Notes: generated by a model not told the origin, from the sequence alone. 64,000 nt of DNA from Glycomyces harbinensis (GCF_900101745.1 NZ_FNAD01000001.1:62001-126000), one strand, 5' to 3'. Counted from the first letter of the stretch, positions 27,080 through 36,453 are shown. Numbers and translations are program-made.

Positions 27080-27610
27080 TCAGTAAGTCGGCGGCCCCGC
27101 CGGCCGCTTGACGAGCTTTCCGACGCCCTTGACCAGCGCCTTGACCGCCATCACCGCCACGAGCGCCGCCGGCAGGCTCAGCAGTCCGAAGAGGACGACC
27201 AGGACGATGTACTGCGTCCAGTCGTTCGACCCCGCCGCCCACGCCCGCGGCTCGTCGTACCCGATGAAGACCGACGCCCGGCCCTCCATCAGATGCGCCT
27301 CGACCACCTGGCCCACCGCGCACCGGCCCGGGACCTCGACCCGGACCTCCACCTCCGGGCCGCCGCCGTCGGGGACGAACGCGCCCGTGCAGACCTGCTC
27401 CCGCTTCGCGTCGTACTCGCCGACCACCGTGACCGTGCCCGGCGTCCCCGCCTCCCCGCGCGAGGCCCGGTACCCGTCGGCGAGCGCCATCGCGTTCGCG
27501 TACAGCGCCACCGGGAACGCCAGTAGGATCGCGAGCACCACCGCGACCAGCACCGCGGCGACCGCCGGGTGCGGCTTCCCCGATCCCTTGTCGCGCTCGA
27601 CAGCGCCCAT
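27080..27610 (-). CDS. Two-helix membrane protein of unknown function
   Basis: A 176-residue protein with helix 1 at ~residues 16-40 (AVAAVLVAVVLAILLAF) and helix 2 near 130-155 (YIVLVVLFGLLSLPAALVAV), and a ~85-residue domain between them that should face outside. GEYDAKREQVCTGAFVP suggests one structural Cys, with a second at GRCAVG. It ends 3 bp before the oxidoreductase start, so the two may be cotranscribed. I do not recognise a family. Confidence 0.65.
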   Translation of the reverse strand: MGAVERDKGSGKPHPAVAAVLVAVVLAILLAFPVALYANAMALADGYRASRGEAGTPGTVTVVGEYDAKREQVCTGAFVPDGGGPEVEVRVEVPGRCAVGQVVEAHLMEGRASVFIGYDEPRAWAAGSNDWTQYIVLVVLFGLLSLPAALVAVMAVKALVKGVGKLVKRPAGPPTY

Positions 27611-27734
27611 GTGCGGCTCCACGATTCGATACGGCTCCGCACCAGCATGACCGGTCGGTGCCAACCTTCGATGCGGATGGCCCGCACGGCGTAGCCTGTG
27701 CTGTCGATCGTCGCCTCGCTGAAAGGCCCGCCGC

Positions 27735-29699
27735 ATGACCGAGCTGTTCCTCACGGTGTTCGGGATCGCCGTGAACACCGCGGCCGTCGCCTACGTGGCG
27801 ACCCGCCTGCTCGACGTCAGATACACGCTGTGGCGCCTGTTCGTCGTCAGCGTGTGCGGCTACACCGCCGTCCAGTACGGACTGCTCCCGGCCCTGCTCC
27901 GACCGTTCGAGCACCGCGAGCCGACCTCCGACGAGGTGGCCCCGGTGCTCGCGCTCTGGTGCCTCGTCCTCGTGTGCGCCCCGGTCATCGCCATGATCCT
28001 CCTGGTCATCTGGGAGGCCGTCGTCCCCACCGGCGCCGTCCCGCCCGTCCGGACCTGGTTCAAAGGCCTCAGGACCCGGGTGCGGCGCACCCGCCGGTAC
28101 CTCCAGATCCTGGCGATCGCGGCCCGGCACGGCCTCACGGGCCTGCTCCGCGGCCGCAGCCAGGCGGCGCAGGACGCCGAGATGGCCCGGGCGCTGCGCC
28201 GGGCCCTCGACGACGCCGGCGTCACGTTCGTGAAACTCGGCCAGATCCTCTCCACCCGCCGCGACCTCCTCCCCGCCGCCTACATCGCCGAGCTCTCCAA
28301 ACTCCAGGACCAGGCCGCGCCGGTCCCCGGATCGAGCGCGATGCGCGTGGTCGAAGCGGCCGCCGGCGCACCGATCGACGAGGTCTTCGCCCACTTCGAC
28401 GCCGAACCCCTGGCCGCGGCCTCGATCGCGCAGGTCCACACCGCCGTCCTCCACGGCGGCGAGGCGGTCGTCGTCAAGGTCCGGCGGCCCGGCGCGAAGG
28501 CCACCGTCGAACGCGACCTCGACATCATCCGCCGCCTGGCCCGCAGCCTCGACCGGCACACCTCCTGGGGCCGTTCGATGGACGTCCTCGGCCTCGCCGA
28601 CGGCTTCGCCGAGGCCCTGCGCGAGGAGGTCGACTTCACCGTCGAGGCCCGCAACCTCGCCCAGGTCGCCGCCGCCCACGACCGCCGCCGCTCCGAAGTC
28701 CGCGTCCCCAGACCCCACACCGACCTCTCCGACGAGCAGGTCCTGGTCATGGAGCGCCTGCCCGGCGTCCCGCTCGCCTCGGCGCCCCTGCGCGAGCGCG
28801 GCCTCGAAGGCCGGGACGTCGCCGCCGCGCTGCTGCGGGAGATGTTCGACGAGATCATGGCCGACGGCATCTTCCACGCCGATCCCCACCCGGGCAACCT
28901 GATGCTGCTCGACGACGACCGGATCGGCCTCATCGACTACGGCTCGGTGGGCCGGCTCGACCGCGAACTCCGCGCCTCCTTCGAGGCCATCCTCCAGGCC
29001 GTCGACCGCCAGGACGGCCCGGCGCTGGCCGACGCGCTGGTGGGCGTCTCGACCCGGCCCGACGAGCTCGACCAGGTCGGCTTCGAGCGGGCGCTCGGCT
29101 CGTTCATGGCCCGCCACCTCGTCCCCGGCGCGGCTCCGGGCATCCGGATGTTCACCGAGCTGTTCCGCATCATCGCCCGGCACCGCATCGTGATCCCGCC
29201 CGAGCTGGCCGCCGTGTTCAGGGCGCTGGCGACCCTCGAAGGCTGCCTGACCGCGATCGACCCGCGCTTCGACCTCATCGCCGAGGCCCGCGACATCGGC
29301 CAGCGCTACGCCGAGCGGCGCCTGCGCCCGGCCGCCGTCCAGGACCTCGTACTGGAGGAGGTCGCCGACCTGCTGCCGGTGCTGCGCAAGCTCCCGCGCC
29401 GCTTCGACCGCCTCCTCACCGCGGCCGAGTCGGGGCAGCTCAGCGTCAACTTCCGCCTGTTCGGCAAGGCCGAGGACCGCCGCACGGTCACCGCCTGGCT
29501 GCACCAGACCCTCCTCACGGTCCTGGCGGCGGCCTCGGGGATCATGGCGGTGATGCTGCTGGGCAACCAGAACGGGCCCGCGCTCACCGAATCCCTCACC
29601 CTCTACGAGTTCTTCGGCCTGTCGCTGCTGCTCATCGCCTCGGTGATGGCCCTGCGGGTGCTGGCCGACATCTTCACCAAGAAGGGCCGACCGGACTGA
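27735..29699 (+). CDS. ABC1/UbiB (AarF) atypical kinase, membrane bound
   Basis: A 654-residue UbiB-family protein. The KxGQ motif appears in VTFVKLGQILSTRRDLLP, followed by LSKLQDQAAPVP, and the kinase core has FHADPHPGNLMLLDD and GLIDYGSVGRL. Two to three N-terminal and two C-terminal hydrophobic helices place it in the membrane. UbiB proteins support lipid or quinone homeostasis as atypical kinases/ATPases. The length is longer than the bacterial norm because of the N-terminal helices. Confidence 0.9.
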   Translation: MTELFLTVFGIAVNTAAVAYVATRLLDVRYTLWRLFVVSVCGYTAVQYGLLPALLRPFEHREPTSDEVAPVLALWCLVLVCAPVIAMILLVIWEAVVPTGAVPPVRTWFKGLRTRVRRTRRYLQILAIAARHGLTGLLRGRSQAAQDAEMARALRRALDDAGVTFVKLGQILSTRRDLLPAAYIAELSKLQDQAAPVPGSSAMRVVEAAAGAPIDEVFAHFDAEPLAAASIAQVHTAVLHGGEAVVVKVRRPGAKATVERDLDIIRRLARSLDRHTSWGRSMDVLGLADGFAEALREEVDFTVEARNLAQVAAAHDRRRSEVRVPRPHTDLSDEQVLVMERLPGVPLASAPLRERGLEGRDVAAALLREMFDEIMADGIFHADPHPGNLMLLDDDRIGLIDYGSVGRLDRELRASFEAILQAVDRQDGPALADALVGVSTRPDELDQVGFERALGSFMARHLVPGAAPGIRMFTELFRIIARHRIVIPPELAAVFRALATLEGCLTAIDPRFDLIAEARDIGQRYAERRLRPAAVQDLVLEEVADLLPVLRKLPRRFDRLLTAAESGQLSVNFRLFGKAEDRRTVTAWLHQTLLTVLAAASGIMAVMLLGNQNGPALTESLTLYEFFGLSLLLIASVMALRVLADIFTKKGRPD

Positions 29700-29738
29700 C
29701 CGGCGTTCGCGCCGGTCCCGGTGTGCGATCATCCAGCG

Positions 29739-30326
29739 GTGACCGCAGAAGCCTCCCGCACGCACCTGACCACCTGGTACTTCGAGATGCGCGACCCGGC
29801 CGAACTCGCGCCCGCCCGGCCTCCGGCCGACCCGGTCGAGTTCGTGCGCGCGCAGACCCCGAGTCCCGAGTTCAGCCGGTTCCTGTACACGGCCGTGGGC
29901 GGCCGGTGGCAGTGGATCGACCGGCTCGGCTGGACCTGGGCGCAGTGGCACGAGTACCTGAGCCGGGACGGGGTCGAGACCTGGGTCGGGTACGTGCGGG
30001 GCACGCCGGTCGGCTACGCCGAGCTCGACGGCGGCGTCCCCGGGGAGGTGGAGCTCGCCTACTTCGGGCTCCTCCCGGCGTTCATCGGCGGCGGCTTCGG
30101 CGGCCACCTGCTCGCGGCGGCGATCGAACGGGCCTGGGCGATCCACGACCGGTGGCCGGTGATCGAAGCGCCGCAACGGGTGTGGGGCCACACCTGCGAC
30201 AAGGACTCCCCGGTCGCGCTCGGCAACTACCGCTCCCGCGGCTTCACGGTCTACCGGACCGGGACCACCGAGACCGAGCCGCCGGGCCCGCCCCCGGGCC
30301 CCTGGCCCGGCGCCGAAGCGCCCTGA
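29739..30326 (+). CDS. GNAT-family acetyltransferase
   Basis: About 195 residues with a GNAT core: GTPVGYAELDG, VELAYFGLLPAFIGGGFGGHLLAAAIERAW (acetyl-CoA site) and NYRSRGFTVYRTG. Substrate unknown. GTG at 29721 or 29739 could start; neither has a strong ribosome site. A strong hairpin follows the stop. Confidence 0.8.
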   Translation: MTAEASRTHLTTWYFEMRDPAELAPARPPADPVEFVRAQTPSPEFSRFLYTAVGGRWQWIDRLGWTWAQWHEYLSRDGVETWVGYVRGTPVGYAELDGGVPGEVELAYFGLLPAFIGGGFGGHLLAAAIERAWAIHDRWPVIEAPQRVWGHTCDKDSPVALGNYRSRGFTVYRTGTTETEPPGPPPGPWPGAEAP

Positions 30327-30331
30327 CGAGG

Positions 30332-30369
30332 ACTGCGGGGAGGACTCGCGCCCGAATCCTCCCCGCAGT
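30332..30369. terminator. Bidirectional terminator
   Basis: A 13-bp perfect stem (30332-30344 with 30357-30369) around a 12-nt loop sits between the convergent GNAT and GH43 genes. Confidence 0.75.
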
Positions 30370-30410
30370 GGTCTAGGGCGCCCCGCCTTCGGTGAGCGCG
30401 TTGAGGAGTC

Positions 30411-32018
30411 TCATGGCGTGCCGACCGTGAACCGCTTCACGGTCACGGCACCGCCGAGCGCCGTCGTGGCGTGGTTGAAGACGGCGAACCGGTAGCCCAT
30501 GAAGAACGTCCAGTTGTTGTTGAGCGTGAACGCGGGGCCCAATTGGGTGAAGCTCGATCCGTCGGTGCTGTAGGAGAAGACGGCCTGGCGTCCCGAGCCG
30601 GGCCTGATGTCGGCGGCGACCCGCAGCCAGACGGTGGCGCCGCACAGTTCCGCGGTGGCGCGCTCGGTCCCGGTGCCGGTGGTGTTCCAGCTGGAGTCCA
30701 TCGTCAGGCCGTCGGTCATGGAGATCCGCGTGACGCCGTTGTCGCGGCGCAGGCCGATCCAGGCCGAGGCGTCGCGCAGCATCGCCAGGCCCGCGCGGTC
30801 GCCGTTCGCCATCGAGGACGGGTCGATCTCGACGGTGGCCGTCGAGGTCGGGCCCTGGATGCGGTGGGTGAGCGTGTTGCGGGCCCAGTACAGGTCCGGT
30901 GTGACCGTGGCGGTCTGGAGCCTGAGCCCGTTGCCGGTGGACCACTTCGTGTTGTCGGGGTCGTGGTTCCACTCCCATTTCGGGGCGAGGGCCGCGGCGG
31001 TGAACGTCTCGGTGCCGATGAGCGGCGCGACCGGGTGCGGGGTGAGGTTCGGGAACGGATAGGTCTGCCCCCAGGCGCCGTTCACCGTGGTGACCTGCGG
31101 CCAGCCGTCCGAGGTCCAGGTGATCGGCGCGAGCGCGGGCATCCGCCCGCCGGGGTAGGCGTCGACGAAGGCCATGTAGTACCAGGCGCCGCCGGGCGTG
31201 CTGACCAGGCCGCCCTGGTGGGGGACGCCGCCGCCGGAGATCGGACCGCGCATGTCGAGCAGGACCTGCCTGAGCGTGTAAGGGCCCCAAGGCGACGAGG
31301 ACTTGAGGATGTACTGGCCGTTGGCCGGGCGGGTCAGGAAGATGTAGTAGTTCCCGTTGATCTTGTAGAAGCGGGCGCCCTCCAGGGTGCCGATGTTCGC
31401 CGGGGTGCTGAAGACCTGCTGGTTGCGGACCTCGGTCCTGCCGTCTGCCGAGAGCTGCGCGACCGAGATCTGGGTGTTGCCGTAGGCGACGTAGATCGTG
31501 TTGTCGGAGTCGACGAGCATCCCGGCGTCGTAGTAGGCGCGGGGGAGTTCGGCGTGGCGGGTCCAGGGTCCGGCGGCGTTCGCGGCGGTGTACATGTAGG
31601 ACCGTGCGAAGTCGATCTGGCCGAGCCAGTAGAAGCGGTTCTCACCGGCGCGGTGCGCGATCGAGGAGGCCCAGATGCCGCGGACGTAGCCGCGCGCCCC
31701 GTTGAGGTCGTATTTGGCCCCGAAGTCCAGTGTCGGCACGGAGTGTCCGATGAACTCCCAGTTCACCAGGTCCCAGGATCGGAGCACGGGCGCGCCGGGG
31801 GAGTAGTGCATGGTCGAGGCGGTCATGTAGAAGACGTCGCCGACGCGGATGACCTCGACGTCGGCGAAGTCCTGCCAGACCACGGGGTTCGCGTAGGTCG
31901 ACTGCTGGGCTTCGGCTCCGAACGGGTTGAGGGCGCTCGCCGCGGCGGCTCCGGCGACGAGGCCGGCCCCGCCGATGAACAGCCTCCTGCGGCTCTTCGG
32001 GATGTCAAGCCAGGACAT
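30411..32018 (-). CDS. Exported GH43 beta-xylosidase/arabinofuranosidase-like enzyme
   Basis: A 535-residue protein with a Tat-like signal (KSRRRLFIGGAGLVAG). The five-blade propeller (VVWQDFADVEVIRVGDVFYM with the base Asp, YYDAGMLVDSDNT, and acid Glu in TLEGARFYKING) is followed by a C-terminal concanavalin-like domain (~residue 340 on) as in GH43 beta-xylosidases. It likely trims arabinoxylan. AAAGGAGA precedes the ATG. It is the last gene of a three-gene group with the GH62 enzyme and a lectin. Confidence 0.85.
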   Translation of the reverse strand: MSWLDIPKSRRRLFIGGAGLVAGAAAASALNPFGAEAQQSTYANPVVWQDFADVEVIRVGDVFYMTASTMHYSPGAPVLRSWDLVNWEFIGHSVPTLDFGAKYDLNGARGYVRGIWASSIAHRAGENRFYWLGQIDFARSYMYTAANAAGPWTRHAELPRAYYDAGMLVDSDNTIYVAYGNTQISVAQLSADGRTEVRNQQVFSTPANIGTLEGARFYKINGNYYIFLTRPANGQYILKSSSPWGPYTLRQVLLDMRGPISGGGVPHQGGLVSTPGGAWYYMAFVDAYPGGRMPALAPITWTSDGWPQVTTVNGAWGQTYPFPNLTPHPVAPLIGTETFTAAALAPKWEWNHDPDNTKWSTGNGLRLQTATVTPDLYWARNTLTHRIQGPTSTATVEIDPSSMANGDRAGLAMLRDASAWIGLRRDNGVTRISMTDGLTMDSSWNTTGTGTERATAELCGATVWLRVAADIRPGSGRQAVFSYSTDGSSFTQLGPAFTLNNNWTFFMGYRFAVFNHATTALGGAVTVKRFTVGTP

Positions 32019-32111
32019 GGTGGTCTCCTTTCGGGAAGGCGGGACCGGACCGGGCGCACGGGGCGGCCGGTGGGGAGGATGGCGCCGGGCGCCGGTCCGG
32101 TCCCGGGTCGG

Positions 32112-32732
32112 TCAGTCGACGGAGGCGGCCTGAACGTCGGCGAGGACCTCGTCGGCGCCGCAGGTGGCGCCCACGGGGACGAGCGAGAACTGCTGGTTCG
32201 TCGCGCCCGTCGAGGTCCACTGCCGGATCGGGTCGCCCGCGGCGGTCGACCAGTTGTAGACGTCGAGTGCCTTGCCCGAGTTGCGGTTGACGAAGGAGTA
32301 GTAGCCTGCCGAGTTCTTGTTGATCTGCCACTGCTGGTTGGTGCCGTTGAGGTTCGTCCACTGGACGATGTTGCCGCCGTCGGCGGTGCTGAAGTTGTAG
32401 ACGTCGAGCACCTGGCTGGAGTGGCGGACCTGGATCCGGTAGTAGCCGCCGCCGGAGTCGATGAACCGGAACTGCTGGTTCGTGCCCTCCACATTGGTGT
32501 ACTGGGTCAGGGCCGCCCCGGTCGCGGTCGAGGCGCCCTGGATGTCGAGGGCGAGGCCGGAGTGGCGGGAGACGATCGTGTACCAGTCGCTGGTGTTCGG
32601 CGGCTGCGCGTCGGCGCGGTTGGCGCCGAAGGCGACGAGCCCGGCGGTGGCGAGCACGACGGCGGCCGCGAGCGCGCCCATCGCCCGGGCCCAGCGGGTC
32701 AGGATCGAGAGGTCGGGTGCGGCCGAGGCCAT
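32112..32732 (-). CDS. Secreted stand-alone ricin-B/CBM13 lectin
   Basis: A 206-residue exported protein made almost only of one beta-trefoil with three repeats, each with LDIQG/LDVYN...W.N..GTNQQ(F/W). A transmembrane-like signal (ALAAAVVLATAGLVAFGANR) precedes it. No catalytic domain is present. It probably binds xylan or other glycans. It lies between the GH62 and GH43 genes, with AAAGGAG before the ATG. It may be a domain split off from a neighbouring enzyme. Confidence 0.85.
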   Translation of the reverse strand: MASAAPDLSILTRWARAMGALAAAVVLATAGLVAFGANRADAQPPNTSDWYTIVSRHSGLALDIQGASTATGAALTQYTNVEGTNQQFRFIDSGGGYYRIQVRHSSQVLDVYNFSTADGGNIVQWTNLNGTNQQWQINKNSAGYYSFVNRNSGKALDVYNWSTAAGDPIRQWTSTGATNQQFSLVPVGATCGADEVLADVQAASVD

Positions 32733-32782
32733 CGGGTGCTCCTTTGCGGATGCGGGAACGGGGAACGAGGGATTCGGAGGGG

Positions 32783-33880
32783 TCAGCACGAGGCGCCTCC
32801 TTCAAGGGTCAGGAGGCCGAGCCGGTAGGGCAGCTGCGAGTAGTCGCCGCCGGAGTTCGGGTTGCGGCCCTGGTAGAGCATCTGGAGGTTGCCGGTGTCG
32901 ATGGGCATCGTCTGGTTGCGGCCGGAGCGGAGGAGCTCGCCGTGGCTGATGTCCTTCGTCCAGGCGCCGCCCGGGAACGAGACGTTCGCGGCGCCCGCGA
33001 ACGGCGCGTTCTGGCCGGTGGCCTGCGGCTGCCACTGGCCGTTGAGGCCGTTGGCGGTGTAGGAGCGGTAGTAGCGCGCGCCGTCAGAGCCGATCGACTC
33101 CCATATCAGCAGGTACGTGTTCGTGTTGTCGACCTTGTAGACCGCGCCGCCCTCGAACAGGTTGTTCTTGGTGTCCTGCAGGACGATCTTCGTGTTCGTG
33201 AACCCGTTGGGGAAGTTCGCGACCGTGGTCTCGGCGCGGTAGACGTGCCCGTTGTCGTCGGCCGAGAACAGGTAGCACATCGAGCTGTCGCAGATGACCC
33301 AGTAGTCGAGCCAGTGCCCGTTGCCGATGTTGTCCTTGACGATCTGCGGCATCTCGTTCTGGAAGTTCCGCGGCGCGGACCAGCTGCCCGGGTCGTTGAT
33401 GTTCGACGTGGTCGAGTACGAGGGCAGACCGGTCTGGTAGACGAGGTACCAGAGTCCGGAGGGCTCGTAGAAGAACACGTGCGGTGCAGCGGCGTACCGG
33501 GAGCCGATGTTCGGGTTGGTGTCGAGGAACGTGTGGGGCGCCGAGGAGGCCTGGCTCCAGTCGTTGAAGCCGGTGTAGGCCAGGCTCCAGGCGCCGGCGG
33601 TGTTGGCGACCGTGAAGAAGACGTGCCACTTGCCGCTCGCGTCCTGGACCACGGTGGGGTCCTTGGCGGAGACGACGTTGTGGCCCGAGTTCGGCTTGGG
33701 TCCGATGATCGCCCCGGTCGACTCCCAGCTGTAGGTCGTCGGCAGCGCCTGGGCCTCCGCCCCGGCGTCGTCGTCGGCGGTGGTCTGGGCTCCGGCGGTG
33801 AGCATGCTCGCGGCGAGCGCCGCGGCCGCCGCGAGCGCGGCGAGTGCCCCCAAGGTCTTGGTTCGAAGTGTCCGGCGCAT
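32783..33880 (-). CDS. Secreted GH62 alpha-L-arabinofuranosidase
   Basis: A 365-residue exported protein with GH62 landmarks: SAKDPTVVQDASGKWHVFF (catalytic base Asp), FNDWSQASSAPHTFLD, SRYAAAPHVFFYEPSGLWYLVYQTG, LDYWVICDSSMCYLFSADDNGHVYR and NLFEGGAVYKV with the acid Glu. GH62 removes arabinose from arabinoxylan. It is first in the group GH62-lectin-GH43 and faces a LacI gene across ~170 bp. Confidence 0.9.
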   Translation of the reverse strand: MRRTLRTKTLGALAALAAAAALAASMLTAGAQTTADDDAGAEAQALPTTYSWESTGAIIGPKPNSGHNVVSAKDPTVVQDASGKWHVFFTVANTAGAWSLAYTGFNDWSQASSAPHTFLDTNPNIGSRYAAAPHVFFYEPSGLWYLVYQTGLPSYSTTSNINDPGSWSAPRNFQNEMPQIVKDNIGNGHWLDYWVICDSSMCYLFSADDNGHVYRAETTVANFPNGFTNTKIVLQDTKNNLFEGGAVYKVDNTNTYLLIWESIGSDGARYYRSYTANGLNGQWQPQATGQNAPFAGAANVSFPGGAWTKDISHGELLRSGRNQTMPIDTGNLQMLYQGRNPNSGGDYSQLPYRLGLLTLEGGASC

Positions 33881-33932
33881 GGAGTGCCTTTCCGTCGAGA
33901 TGGTTGTTATCGCTCACAAACTCGAGCCGCTC

Positions 33933-33963
33933 CGAAACGTTCGAAGAATGTCCCGAAACTTAG
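33933..33963. promoter_or_regulatory. Possible LacI operator between GH62 and lacI
   Basis: CGAAACGTTCGA (33933-33944) is a near-palindrome with a central CG, and CCGAAACTT follows at 33953-33961. The 170-bp gap is AT-richer than its surroundings and lies between a xylan-enzyme gene and a divergent LacI gene. No second full copy was found, so this is tentative. Confidence 0.35.
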
Positions 33964-34051
33964 ATGAGTCGAACTATAGAGAAGTATCGATATCTCGTCA
34001 ACGGTCCACCGAAGATGAAACGGATGTGACCCATGGCGCTAAACTGCCGCG

Positions 34052-35086
34052 ATGACCCCCACCCCCGAGTCCGAGCCCGAAGGCCCCCTGACGATCGCGC
34101 AGCTCGCCGCCCTCGCGGGCGTCTCCACCGCCACCGTCTCGAAGGTCGTCAACGGGCGGTCCGACGTGGCGGCCGCGACCCGCGAGCAGATCGAGGGCCT
34201 CATCCGCTCCCGCGGCTACCGGCGCCAGCGGCGCCCCGCGAAGTCCGCGGCCCTCATCGACGTGGTCTTCCACGAACTGCGGGGCCTGTACCCCGTCGAG
34301 ATCCTCAACGGCGTCGACGAGGTCGCCCGCGAGCACCGCCTCGGCGTGGTCGTCTCCGAGATGGGCGGACGCCACACCCCCGGCCAGGGCTGGCTCGAGG
34401 ACGTCCTCGCCCGCCGCCCCCTCGGCGTCCTCTCCGTGTTCTCCGGCCTCGCCGCCGAGCAGAGCGAGCGCCTCTACAGCCGCGACATCCCCCTCGTCCT
34501 GGTCGACCCCACCGGCGACCCCGACCACGACGCGCCCGCGGTCGGCGCCGGCAACTGGAACGGCGGCCTCGCCGCCGCCCGCCACCTCGTCGGCCTCGGC
34601 CACCGCCGCATCGCCGTCGTCACCGGCCCCGACCACATGGAGTCCAGCCGGGCCCGCCTCGACGGCTTCCGCGCCGGCCTCGACCTCGCGGGCGTCCCCC
34701 TGGACCCGGCGCTCGAACGCCACGGCGACTTCATGATCGAAGGCGGGCTCGAACACGCCCGGGCAATGCTGGGCCTGGACGATCCGCCCACCGCCGTCTT
34801 CGCCTGCAACGACGGCTCGGCCATCGGGGTCTACCACGCCGCGGCCGAGGCGGGCCTGCGCATCCCCCAGGACCTGAGCGTCGTCGGCTTCGACGACCTG
34901 CCCAAGGCCAAGTGGACGATCCCGCCGCTCACCACGATCCACCAGCCGCTCAAGGAGATGGCCGCCGCCGCCGCGCGCATGGTCGTCGCGCTGGCCGCGG
35001 GCGAACCGCTGCCGCAGCCGCGCGTCCAGCTCGCCACCGAACTCGTGGTCCGCCAGAGCACCGCCCCGCCCCGCGCCGAACGCTGA
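34052..35086 (+). CDS. LacI-family repressor, likely for arabinoxylan enzymes
   Basis: A 344-residue LacI protein: HTH LTIAQLAALAGVSTATVSKVV, then a sensor domain (VDVVFHELRGLYPVEIL-type start, VFACNDGSAIGVYHAA, SVVGFDDLPKAKWTIPPLTT). The missing or altered hinge AxxLR (RQRRPAKSAAL) is common in BxlR-type xylan regulators. It is divergent from GH62-lectin-GH43, so control of that group is inferred. Confidence 0.85.
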   Translation: MTPTPESEPEGPLTIAQLAALAGVSTATVSKVVNGRSDVAAATREQIEGLIRSRGYRRQRRPAKSAALIDVVFHELRGLYPVEILNGVDEVAREHRLGVVVSEMGGRHTPGQGWLEDVLARRPLGVLSVFSGLAAEQSERLYSRDIPLVLVDPTGDPDHDAPAVGAGNWNGGLAAARHLVGLGHRRIAVVTGPDHMESSRARLDGFRAGLDLAGVPLDPALERHGDFMIEGGLEHARAMLGLDDPPTAVFACNDGSAIGVYHAAAEAGLRIPQDLSVVGFDDLPKAKWTIPPLTTIHQPLKEMAAAAARMVVALAAGEPLPQPRVQLATELVVRQSTAPPRAER

Positions 35087-35132
35087 GCGGCGCCCTCGGA
35101 CCCACGGGTGCGCATGAGGCACAGTAAGGGCC

Positions 35133-35633
35133 ATGCCTTACACGCCGATGCGCCGCGACCTGACGACCGAGCGACTGACCATGGGGCCCTGGGACGCCTC
35201 GTACGCCGAGGAGCTGCGCCATCTGCACGCCGAACGCGGCGACGGGACCCCGACGGTCGAGCGGACGAGGGAGATCATCGCGAACGGGCTCGCCGCCTCG
35301 GCCGAGACCGGCATCGCCCTGCTGCCGATCCGGCGCCGGGCCGAAGGCGACTTCATCGGCTACTGCGGGCTGATCGTCGGCCGCGCCACCGTCGAGGAGC
35401 CCGAGATCGCGTACGAGCTCTTCCAGCGCGTGCACGGCAACGGGTACGCGACCGAGGCGGCCCGCGCGGTCCTCGACGCCGCGGTCGCGACCGGCCGGGG
35501 GCGGCTCTGGTCGACGGTCCGCGACTGGAACGCGCCGTCGTTCCGCGTCCTGGAGAAACTGGGCTTCGAGCGCCACCACGTCACCACCGACGACCGCGGC
35601 GACCTGGTGTGGCTCACCAGGACGCTGCCGTGA
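35133..35633 (+). CDS. RimJ/RimL-type GNAT acetyltransferase
   Basis: A 166-residue GNAT: LTTERLTMGPWD start, DFIGYCGLIVGR, IAYELFQRVHGNGYATEAARAV (acetyl-CoA site) and WNAPSFRVLEKLGFERHH. It resembles N-terminal or small-molecule acetyltransferases. Substrate unknown. Confidence 0.87.
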   Translation: MPYTPMRRDLTTERLTMGPWDASYAEELRHLHAERGDGTPTVERTREIIANGLAASAETGIALLPIRRRAEGDFIGYCGLIVGRATVEEPEIAYELFQRVHGNGYATEAARAVLDAAVATGRGRLWSTVRDWNAPSFRVLEKLGFERHHVTTDDRGDLVWLTRTLP

Positions 35634-35682
35634 GCCCTGACGCGACCGCGGCGCCGGCCCGCCGACCGGCGCCGCGCCGCCG

Positions 35683-36453
35683 TCAGTCTTGAGCGGTCCC
35701 GGCGATCCAGGTCTCCAGGTCGTCGGCGAGATGCAGTTCATCGGCCACCAGCCGCCGTTCGCCCTCGTCCAACTGCGCCGCGACGCCCTCCAGGTCCGAC
35801 CGCAGCGGCTCGACGCGCTCGTGCTCGCCGAGGGCGACCGCCAGTTCGATGAGGGTGGCGTACGCGACCGCCCGGTCCGCGGCCGGGGACTCCTCGCCGT
35901 GGCGGCGCAGCGCGGAGGTCACGACCCGGAACGCGGCCTTGTCGTCGTTCTTGAACTCCCGGTAGATCCGGGCGTTGTCAAGCGCCCGCCGCAGCGGCGG
36001 CAGGTCTTTGTCGCCGCCGTACTCCAGCTCCATCGGCTCGTCGCGCCGGATGAAGACGATGCTGTTCCCGTTGGGGTCCATGAGCGTGAAGCGGGACGCG
36101 CCGGGCCGGTACCTGGTGATGCGCGGCAGCCCCTTCGCGAGGACCTTCCCGTGGGCCGCGCGCATGGCCGCGGTGAACGCGGCGTGGTACGCCGCGACGT
36201 CGTCGACCATGACCAGGCAGCCGCCCGCGTCCTCGGTCGACGGGTCGATGCCCGCGGGGGCCTTGCCGAAATGCAGATCGAAGCCGCTGAGGGTGAACGC
36301 CAGGTACAGATACGGCCGCCGCTGCTCGTAGGTGACCGCGAAGCCCAGCGACTTGTAGAACGCGAGCGTCTCCTCGGCCGAGAAGCACGGCAGCAGGGGA
36401 ACGGTCGTCTCGTTTGCGCGGATGCCGTTGGCGGGCATGTCGATCGGTGTCAC
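35683..36453 (-). CDS. VOC-superfamily (glyoxalase/bleomycin-resistance) protein
   Basis: A 256-residue protein. Residues ~15-135 are a VOC domain (VPLLPCFSAEETLAFYKSLGF, TLMDPNGNSIVFIRR). The rest (~120 residues) is an unusual helical tail (LPPLRRALDNARIYREFKNDD, then LADDLETWIAG) not seen in simple VOC proteins. It may bind drug or metal; no reaction can be given. Confidence 0.8.
   Translation of the reverse strand: MTPIDMPANGIRANETTVPLLPCFSAEETLAFYKSLGFAVTYEQRRPYLYLAFTLSGFDLHFGKAPAGIDPSTEDAGGCLVMVDDVAAYHAAFTAAMRAAHGKVLAKGLPRITRYRPGASRFTLMDPNGNSIVFIRRDEPMELEYGGDKDLPPLRRALDNARIYREFKNDDKAAFRVVTSALRRHGEESPAADRAVAYATLIELAVALGEHERVEPLRSDLEGVAAQLDEGERRLVADELHLADDLETWIAGTAQD

Noticed and set aside
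27698-30376. 892-codon plus-strand frame over the AarF and GNAT genes
   Set aside because: It is an Arg/Pro-rich shadow of the AarF kinase frame, which has clear family motifs.
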